64,000 bases of DNA from Pyxidicoccus caerfyrddinensis. Its GTDB lineage: Bacteria; Myxococcota; Myxococcia; Myxococcales; Myxococcaceae. The notes beneath the pieces were generated by a model. The model saw nothing but the letters and a program-made list of their open reading frames with translations. It ran no database searches and had not been told where the DNA came from. The stretch spans positions 119,164 through 183,163 of the forward strand of contig NZ_JAAIYA010000015.1 in NCBI RefSeq assembly GCF_010894405.1, given 5' to 3'. Shown here piece by piece: positions 1 through 9,600 of the stretch. The position numbers and the translations under genes are program-made. Every line of letters starts with the position of its first letter. Position 1 is the stretch's first letter.

Positions 1-633
1 CTGGGAGAGCAGTGCGAGGAAGGAGTCGGAAGGAGAGAGGCGGGAGCGGAGGGGGAGGGTGCGGACGAAGAAGCCGATGAGGCCTTCGAGCTCCGGGGAG
101 TCGCGGCCGGCGAGAGGAGAGGCGACGAGCAGCTCGGACTGTCCGGAGTAGCGGTGGAGCAGGAGGGAGTAGGAGGCCAGCAGGGCCATGAAGGGGGTGA
201 CGGCGTGCTGGCGGCAGAGAGCGTCGAGGGCGTCTGCGAGGGGCGGAGGAAGAAGGACGGGGACGGAAGCACCGCGAGAGGACTGGACTGCGGGGCGGGG
301 CTTGTCGGTGGGCAGCTCCAGGGCATGGGGGACGTCAGCGAGGTGCTGGCGCCACCAGGCGAGGTGCTCGTCGAGGACGGGGCCTTGCAGCCACTGGCGC
401 TGCCAGCCGGAGAAGTCGGCGTACTGGACGGGCAGGGGAGGAAGGGGAGAGGGCCGGTGCTGGGAGAAGGCTTCGTAGAGGGCGGCGACTTCGCGCACCA
501 GTACGCCCATGGACCAGCCGTCGGAGACGATGTGGTGGAGGGTGAGCAGCAGCACGTGCGTGTCTTCGCCGAGGCGCAGCAGGACGGCGCGAAGCAGCGG
601 GCCGGTGGCCAGGTCGAAGGAGCGCAGGGCCTC
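1..633. repeat. Near-identical repeat inside C4 (copy 1 of 2)
   Basis: Matches 3184-3816 at a constant offset of 3183 bp with three mismatches seen by eye (502, 541, 621). The identity stops sharply at 634. It covers the second part of condensation domains C4 and C3 and continues to the left edge. This points to recent duplication or gene conversion between modules. It is also a likely spot for assembly error. Confidence 0.9.
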
Positions 634-3600
634 CTCGCTTGCGATGCGCCGCACTTCTTCCGCACGGCGTGGCTCTGACAGTTCCTCCAGCGACTCTCGC
701 GTGAGGCCGAAGCCGCCGTCCGCGTGGATGCACTGCACGGGCTGACCTTCGCGGGAGACGAAGGTGGTGCGCAGGGCCTCGTGGCGGCGCACCACTTCCT
801 TCAGCGCGGCCTCCAGGACGTCCGCCTCCAGCGCTCCTTCCAGGCGCAGGGAGATGGGGATGTTGTAGAGCGGGCTGCCGGGCTCGAGCTGGTCGATGAA
901 CCACAGCCGCTGCTGCGCGAGGGACAGCGGCAGCTCGCCCGTGCGCGGCACCGGCACCAGCGGCGGCCGCGCGAAGCCGGGGGCGGGCTGCCGGGCCGCG
1001 TCCACCTGCCGGGCCAGCGCGCCCAGCGTCGGCGTGGCGAAGAACTCCCGAAGGGAGAGCTCGGCGCCCAGGGCGGAGCGGATGCGGGAGACGACCTGGG
1101 TGGCCAGCAGCGAATGGCCTCCCAGGTCGAAGAAGTTGTCGTCGGCGCCGACGCGCGGCACGCCCAGCAACCGGGCCCAGATGTCCGCGAGCAGTGTCTC
1201 CGTGGGCGTGCGTGGCGCCGCGCCGCTGGCGCCAGAGGACGGCGCGCCCGGCGCGGGGAGCGCCCTCCGGTCCACCTTGCCATTCGCCGTCAGCGGCAGG
1301 GCCGGGAGCACCACGAGTGCCGAGGGCACCATGTACTCGGGCAGGCGCTGCTGGAGGTAGGCGCGCAGCTCGGACGGCTGCAGCTCGCCTTGCGCCTCCG
1401 CGGGCGCCGGCACGACGTAGCCCGCAAGGCGCTTGTCCCCGGGGAGGTCCTCGCGCACCAGGGCCACGGCCTCGCGCACTCGCGGGTGGGAGAGCAGGGC
1501 GGCTTCGACCTCTCCCAGCTCGATTCGGAAGCCGCGAACCTTCACCTGGCTGTCGGCGCGGCCGAGGTACTCGAGGATTCCATCCTCGCGCCAGCGCACG
1601 CGGTCTCCCGTGCGGTAGAGGCGCGCGCCGGGCACGGTGGAGAACGGGTCCGGGACGAAGCGCTCGGCGGTGAGGGCGGGCTGCTCCACGTAGCCGCGGC
1701 CCACGCACTCTCCGCCGATGAACAGCCCTCCCACGACCCCCACGGGCACCGGCTGCCCTCCCTCGTCCAGCGCGTACACGCGCGTGTTGCCGATGGGCCT
1801 GCCGATGGGGACCGTGGTGCTGACCTGCGAGGGCTCCGTCATGCGGTAGCAGACGGCGTAGACGGTGGTCTCGGTGGGGCCGTAGCCGTTGGTGAGCGAG
1901 CCCGGCAGTTGCTCCAGCACCTGCCGCGCGTGAAGCGCGCTCACCACGTCACCGCCCGAGATGATCTGCTTCACCGTGCGCAGCGACTCGAACTCGAACT
2001 CCACCATCTGGCTGAAGAGGCCGGAGGCGAGCCAGAGCGTGGAGATGCGCTCGCGGCGCACCAGCGTCGCCAGCTCTTCGAGCGACGGCGTGTGGGGTGG
2101 CATCAGGACGAGCCGGGCCCCGTGCAGCAGCGCTCCCCAGACCTCCGCGACCGAGACGTCGAAGGAGACGGGGGCCGTCTGCAGGATGGTCTCCTCGGGG
2201 CCGTAGTCGAGGTAGTCGACGCCGAAGACGGTGCGCTGCACGGTCCGGTGCTCGATGGCGACGCCCTTGGGGCGGCCGGTGCTACCCGAGGTGAAGATGA
2301 TGTACGCGAGGCTGCCGGGCGTGGCCGTCGAGGGCGGCGCGGTGGTGGGCAGGCCGTCCAGGGGCATGTCCTCCAGCACCACGGTGGAGAGGCCCTCGGT
2401 GGGCAGCCGGGACACGAGCGCGCGCCGGGTGATGAAGACGCGAGGACGTGCGTCCTCCACCATGTTGGCCAGCCGCGCGGCGGGAGAGTTGACGTCCAGC
2501 GGGACGTAGGCGCCGCCCGCCTTGGCGACCGCGACGATGCAGACGATGAGCTCCAGCGAGCGCTCCAGCCCGAGCGCCACCCGGTCATCGGTGGACACGC
2601 CCAGGGCGCGCAGGTGGTGCGCGAGCTGGCTGGAGCGCTCATCGAGCTGCCGGTACGTGAGGCGCGCCCCGCCGAGCTGCACGGCGATGGCGTCGGGGTA
2701 GCGGGCCGCGGCCCGGGCGAAGCCCTCGGGAAGGGTGACGTCGCGAGGGTAGTCGGTGGCCGTCGCGTTCCAGTCCACGAGCATCCGCTGGCGCTCGGGC
2801 CCGGTGAGGATGGAGGCCGACGCGAGGGACGCCTCGGGCCGGGCCACCAGCGCTTCCATCAACTGACGGAAGTGCGCGGCGAGGCGCTCGGCCGTGGAGC
2901 GCTCGAAGAGGTCCACGTTGTAGGCGAGCTGCCCTGCGTAGCCCCCGGGCGTCCGCCACAGGTACAGCTCCAGCTCCAGCTTGATGACCTCGCTGCCCGG
3001 GCCCTCCAGCGGCCGGAGGGAGAGGCCGGGGAGGGAGAGCGGAGGGAGCGGCGCGTTCTGGAGAGCGAAGAGGACCTGGACGAGGGGAGGGCGGCTGAGG
3101 TCCCGCTGGAGGTGGAGGGAGTCGACGATGCGCTCGAAGGGGAGGGACTGATGAGCGAAGGCGTCGAGGGTGGAGTCGCGCAGCTGGGAGAGCAGTGCGA
3201 GGAAGGAGTCGGAAGGAGAGAGGCGGGAGCGGAGGGGGAGGGTGCGGACGAAGAAGCCGATGAGGCCTTCGAGCTCCGGGGAGTCGCGGCCGGCGAGAGG
3301 AGAGGCGACGAGCAGCTCGGACTGTCCGGAGTAGCGGTGGAGCAGGAGGGAGTAGGAGGCCAGCAGGGCCATGAAGGGGGTGACGGCGTGCTGGCGGCAG
3401 AGAGCGTCGAGGGCGTCTGCGAGGGGCGGAGGAAGAAGGACGGGGACGGAAGCACCGCGAGAGGACTGGACTGCGGGGCGGGGCTTGTCGGTGGGCAGCT
3501 CCAGGGCATGGGGGACGTCAGCGAGGTGCTGGCGCCACCAGGCGAGGTGCTCGTCGAGGACGGGGCCTTGCAGCCACTGGCGCTGCCAGCCGGAGAAGTC

Positions 3601-6600
3601 GGCGTACTGGACGGGCAGGGGAGGAAGGGGAGAGGGCCGGTGCTGGGAGAAGGCTTCGTAGAGGGCGGCGACTTCGCGCACCAGCACGCCCATGGACCAG
3701 CCGTCGGAGACGATGTGGTGGAGCGTGAGCAGCAGCACGTGCGTGTCTTCGCCGAGGCGCAGCAGGACGGCGCGAAGCAGCGGGCCGGTGGCCAGGTCGA
3801 AGGGGCGCAGGGCCTCTTCACGCGCGAGACGCCGGGCCTCGTCCTCGCGCTGAGATTCGGGTAGCGGCGTCAGGTCCACCTGGGACAGGTGGAAGGTGCC
3901 CTCGGGGTGGATGCACTGCACGGGCTGGCCTTCGCGGGACACGAAGGTGGTGCGCAGGGCCTCGTGGCGGCGCACCACTTCCAGCAGCGCGGCTTCGAGG
4001 GCCTCTGGGGCCAGGGCGCCGTCCAGCCGCAGGGCGGTGGGCATGTTGTACGTCGCCATGCCCGGCTCGAGCTGATCGATGAACCACAGCCGCTGCTGTG
4101 CGAAGGACAGCGGCAGCTCGCCCGTGCGCGGCACGGGGGCGAGCGGTGGAAGCGTCAGGCCTTGCGTCTCGCTCCGGGCCGCGTCCACCTGTCGGGCCAG
4201 CTCGCCCAGCGTCGGGGCGGAGAAGAGCTCGCGCACGGCGAAATCGGTACCGAAGACGGCGCGGATGCGGGAAACGACCTGGGTGGCCAGCAGCGAGTGG
4301 CCGCCGAGCTCGAAGAAGTTGTCATCGACCCCAACTCGCGAGACGCCGAGCACCTGGGCCCAGATATCCGCGAGCAACACCTCGGTGGGCGTGCGCGGCG
4401 CGACGTGCTTCACCGTCACCGTGGCGGAGTCGGGTGAGGGGAGCGCTGCCCTGTCCATCTTGCCGTTGGGACTGACGGGCAGGGCCGGGAGCGCCATGAG
4501 TGCCGAGGGCACCATGTGCTCGGGAAGCTGCTGGGCGAGGAAGGTGCGCAGCACCTGCGAGTCCGGCGCGGAGGCGGTGGCCGAGGGCACGACGTAGGCG
4601 ACGAGCCTGGGGCCTGTGGGGCCGTCGTCCCGCACCAGGGCGACGGCGTCGGAGACGTCCGGATGGGAGCGCAGGACGGCTTCGACTTCGCCCAGCTCGA
4701 TGCGGAAGCCGCGCAGCTTCACCTGGAAGTCGGTGCGGCCGAGGTACTCCAGCTGGCCGTTGGTGCTCCAGCGCACGCGGTCTCCGGTGCGGTAGAGGCG
4801 GGAGCCGGGAGTGCCGCTGAAGGCGTCAGGGACGAAGCGCTCGGCGGTGAGAGAGGGCCGGTGCAGGTAGCCGCGCGCCACGCCGACGCCGCCGATGAAG
4901 AGCTCGCCGGGCACGCCGACGGGGACGGGCTGGAGGTGGGCGTCGAGGACGAAGACGCGCACGTTGGGAAGCGGGCGTCCGAGAGGTGGAGTGGAGCCAT
5001 CCGCGACGCAGGGAGCGAAGGTGGCGCAGACGGTGGCTTCGGTGGGGCCGTAGACGTTGAGGAAGGTTCGGCCGGGGGCCCACCTGGCCACCAGCTCGGG
5101 GGAGCAGGCCTCACCGCCGGAGACGACGGTGCGCAGCGAGTCCAGTCCTTCCGCTGGCAGGGCGGAGAGGGCGGAGGGCGTCAGGGAGAGGACGTGGACG
5201 TCCTGCTGTTTCAGCAGTCGCGCCAGCGCGGGGCCGGGCTGCAGTGCTTCATCGGAAGCAAGGCAGAGGGTGGCGCCGGAGAGCAGCGTGGGAATGGCCT
5301 CCCAGACGAAGGCGTCGAAGCCGGGCGAGGCGAACTGGAGCACGCGCGTGCCGGGCCCCAGCCCCTGTGGCTGCACCTGGCTTCGCGCGAGGTTGGGCAC
5401 GCCCCGGTGGGGCACCATGACTCCCTTGGGCTGGCCGGTGCTGCCGGAGGTGTAGATGACGTACGCGAGCCCCTCCACGCTGGCCAGCGGCGCAGGCGGC
5501 GTGGAGGGCTGACCGGAGAGCTGCTGCGTGAGTGCATCCACCTCCAGCACCAGCACCCCGTGCGGCGCTGGCACATCGAGCGAAGAGTGCGTCAGCAGCA
5601 GCGGCGCGGCGCAGTCCTTCAGCATGAAGGCCAGCCGTCCCGAGGGATAGGCGGGGTCCATGGGGACGAAGGCGCCACCGGCCTTGAGCACGGCGAGCAC
5701 CGCCACCACCCACTCGGGCGAGCGCGGAAGGCACAAGGCGACACGCGTTTCCGCGCGCACGCCATGGGCACGCAGCACGTGGGCCAGCGCGTTGGCGCGA
5801 GTGTCGAGCTGCGCGTACGTGAGCACCGTGGCTTCGAAGCGCACCGCCTCCGCATCAGGCGTGTGCCGTGCCTGCGCCTCGAACAACTCGTGGATGCAGG
5901 CGCCGTCCGGGAAGGGCTCGTCCCGGCCACTCCAGTCCACGAGCACCTGCCGCTGCTCCTCGGCGGACAGCAGCGGCAGCATCGCCACCGGCCGGGTGGC
6001 GTCCTGGCAGATGGCCGAGAGCAGGGTCCGGAGATGCCCCGCCATGCGCTGGATGGTGGAGGCGTCGAACAGGTCGGTGGCGTAGTGGAGGCTGCCGCTG
6101 AAGCCCTCCGTCGTCTCCTCCAGCGCGAGGTTCAGGTCGAACCTCGCCGGCACGGTGTCCGGAAGGAGCGGGAGCAGCCGCAGTCCGGGAAGCTCCAGCG
6201 CGGGCATGGGCGTGTTCAGCAGGCTGAAGCTGGTCTGGTACAGCGGCGCCTGGTTGAGGCTTCGCTGCGGGCGGAGCTCCTCGACGAGCTTCGCGAAGGG
6301 CACGTCCTGGTGCTCGTAGGCGGCGAGCGTGGTCTCCCGCACCTGCTCCAGCAGCGCGAGGAACGAAGCGCGCGGGTCGATGCGAGCGCGCAGGGCCAGG
6401 TTGTTGACGAAGAAGCCGATGAGCCCTTCGGTCCCCGCGTCATTCCTGCCGGCGATGGGCGAGCCGACGACGAGGTCGTCCTGTCCGGAGTGGCGGTGCA
6501 GCAGGACCTGGAAGGCGGCCAGCAGCGTCATGAACGGCGTCGCGCCCTGCCGCCGCGAGAGGGCCTCGAGTTGCTCGGAGAGGTCCGTGGGGATTCGCAC

Positions 6601-9600
6601 GGGCACGAAGGCGCCACGCGAGGACGGCACGGCGGGACGGGGCCTGTCGGTGGGCAGCTCCAGCGAGTGCGGCACGCCGTCCAGCCGCTGCCTCCACCAC
6701 GAGAGCTGCCCGTCCAACACCTCGCCTTCGAGCCAGCCGCGCTGCCAGACGGAGTAGTCCGCGTACTGGACCGGGAGGGGCGCGAGCGGCGAAGGCTGGC
6801 CCCGCATGAAGGCGGCGTAGAGCGCCGCGACTTCGCGCACCAGCACGCCCAGGGACCAGCCGTCGAAGACGATGTGGTGCAGCGTGAGCAGCAGCACGTG
6901 CTCGGTGTCGCCGAGGCGCAGCAGCATGGCGCGCAGCAGGGGGCCCGCGGCGAGGTCGAAGGGGCGCAGGGCTTCTTCACGCGCGAGGCGACGGGCCTCC
7001 TCTCCGGAGTCGGAGCATGACGTCAGGTCCACCTGGGGGAGGTGGAACGTCGGGTCCGGCTGGATGTGCTGTGCGGGCTGGCCCTCGCGCGAGACGAAGG
7101 TGGTGCGCAGGGCTTCGTGGCGGCGCACCACCTCGGCCAGCGCGGCTTCCAGTGCACCGGCGTCCAGGGTGCCCTCCAGGCGGAGGGCGGCGGGCATGTT
7201 GTACGTCGAGTTGCCGGGTTCGAGCTGGTCGATGAACCACAGCCGCTGCTGCGCGAAGGACAGCGGCAGCTCGCCCGTGCGCGGCACGGGGGCGAGCGGC
7301 GGAAGCGTGCTCCCTCCCGTGGCCCCGCGAGCTACGTCCACCTGCCGGGCCAGCGCGCCCAGAGTGGGCGCCGCGAAGAGCTCCCGCACGGGAAGCTCCG
7401 TGCCGAAGACGGCGCGGATGCGGGAGGCGACCTGGGTGGCCAGCAGCGAGTGGCCGCCCAGCTCGAAGAAGTTGTCGCCCCTGCTCACACGCGAGACCCC
7501 CAGCACCTGGGTCCAGATGTCCGCGAGCAGCTCCTCGGTGGGCGTGCTCGGAGGCGCGTATGCGGCGGAGGCCGCGCCGGTGGCGCTCATGTCTGGAGCG
7601 GGCAGGGCCTTCCGGTCCACCTTGCCGTTGGCTGTCAGCGGCAGCGACGGCAGTGGCACCAGCGCCGAGGGCACCATGTGCTCCGGAAGGCGCGTGGAGA
7701 CGAAGTCGCGCAGCACCTGCGAGTCCGGCGCGGAGGCGGTGGCCGAGGGCACGACGTAGGCGACGAGCCTGGGGCCTGTGGGGCTGTCGTCCCGCACCAG
7801 GGCCACGGCGTCGGAGACGTCCGGATGGGAGCGCAGGAGGGCTTCGACTTCGCCCAGCTCGATGCGGAAGCCGCGCAGCTTCACCTGGAAGTCGGTGCGG
7901 CCGAGGTACTCCAGCTGGCCGTCGGTGCTCCAGCGCACGCGGTCTCCGGTGCGGTAGAGGCGGGAGCCGGGAGTGCCGCTGAAGGCGTCAGGGACGAAGC
8001 GCTCGGCGGTGAGAGAGGGGCGGTGCAGGTAGCCGCGTGCCACGCCGACGCCGCCGATGAAGAGCTCGCCGGGCACGCCGACGGGGACGGGCTGGAGGTG
8101 GGCGTCGAGGACGAAGACGCGCACGTTGGGCAGGGGCTCGCCGATGGAGGGCTGCTGGCCGTCGGGCGCGCACGTGGCCATGGAGGCGCAGACGGTGGCT
8201 TCGGTGGGGCCGTAGGCGTTGATGAAGTGACGGCCGGGGGCCCACTTGCGTACCAACTCGGGGGAGCAGGCCTCGCCCGCGGAGACGACGATGCGCAGCG
8301 AGTCCAGTCCCTCGGCTGGCAGGGCGGTGAGGGCGGAGGGCGTCAGGGCGAGGACGTGGACATCGTGCTGCTGGAGCAGTCGGGCCAGGGCGGGGCCGGG
8401 CTGCAGTGCCTCGTCAGAGGCCAGGCACAACGTGGCGCCGGAGAGCAGCGTGGGAATGGCTTCCCAGACGAAGGCGTCGAAGCCGGGCGAGGCGAACTGG
8501 AGCACGCGCGTGCCGGGCCCCAGCCCCTGTGGCTGCACCTGGCTTCGCGCGAGGTTGGGCACGCCCCGGTGGGGCACCATGACGCCCTTGGGCTGGCCGG
8601 TGCTGCCGGAGGTGTAGATGACGTATGCGAGCCCATCGGCCGGGGTCCGCGATGCAAGCGGAGTCGTCGGCTGGCCGGCCAGACGCGTCTGCAGCGCGTC
8701 CATGGCCAACCCCAGCACGCCAGGAGGCGTCTGGAGGTCGAGCGAAGAGTGCGTCAGCAGCAGCGGCGCGCCGCAATCCTCCAGCATGAACTCCAGCCGT
8801 TCCGAGGGATAGGCGGGGTCCATGGGGACGAAGGCCCCACCGGCCTTGAGCACGGCGAGCACCGCCACCACCCACTCGGGCGAGCGCGGCAGGCACAGCG
8901 CCACGCGAGTCTCCGCGCTCACACCATAGGCACGCAGCAGGTGCGCGAGCGCGTTGGCGCGAGCGTCGAGCTGCGCGTACGTGAGCACCGTGGCTTCGAA
9001 GCGCACCGCCTCCGCATCCGGCGTGTGCCGTGCCTGCGCCTCGAACAACTCGTGGATGCAGGCGCCATCGGGGAAGGGCTCGGCCCGGCCGCTCCAGTCC
9101 ACGAGCACCTGCCGCTGCTCCTCGGCGGACAGCAGCGGCAGCTCGCTCAGGCGCTTGCCGGGGGCGGCGACGATGCCCTCCAGCAGCGTGCGCAGGTGCC
9201 CCAGCATGCGGGAGATGCGCTCGGACTCGAAGAGGTCGGTGCGGTACACCACCGCGACGCGCAGTCCCTGCTCCAGTTCGGTGAGCAGCAGGGACACATC
9301 CTGCTGGCTGGCGCCGCTGTCGACAGGCTGCGCCTCCATGCGCAACCCCGGCAGCTCCAGCGGAGGCAGGGGCGCGTTCTGGAGGGTGAGCGATACCTGG
9401 AACAGGGGCGTGATGCCCGGCCGCCGCTCGGGCCGGAGCGCTTCCACCAGCGTCTCGAAGGGCACGTCCTGGTGGGCCATGGCCCCGAGGACACCCTCGT
9501 GTACGCGGCCGAGCAGCGCGAGGAAGGACGGGTCCCCGGACAGGTCCAGCGGCAGGGGCAGGGCGTTGACGAACAGCCCGACCAGCCCCTCGAGCTCCGC

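Noticed and set aside
724..3864. 1046-residue open frame on the plus strand
   Set aside because: It is antisense to NRPS module 3. Its composition (Gln/Arg/His/Gly-rich, no domains) is what GC-biased codons give on the reverse strand.
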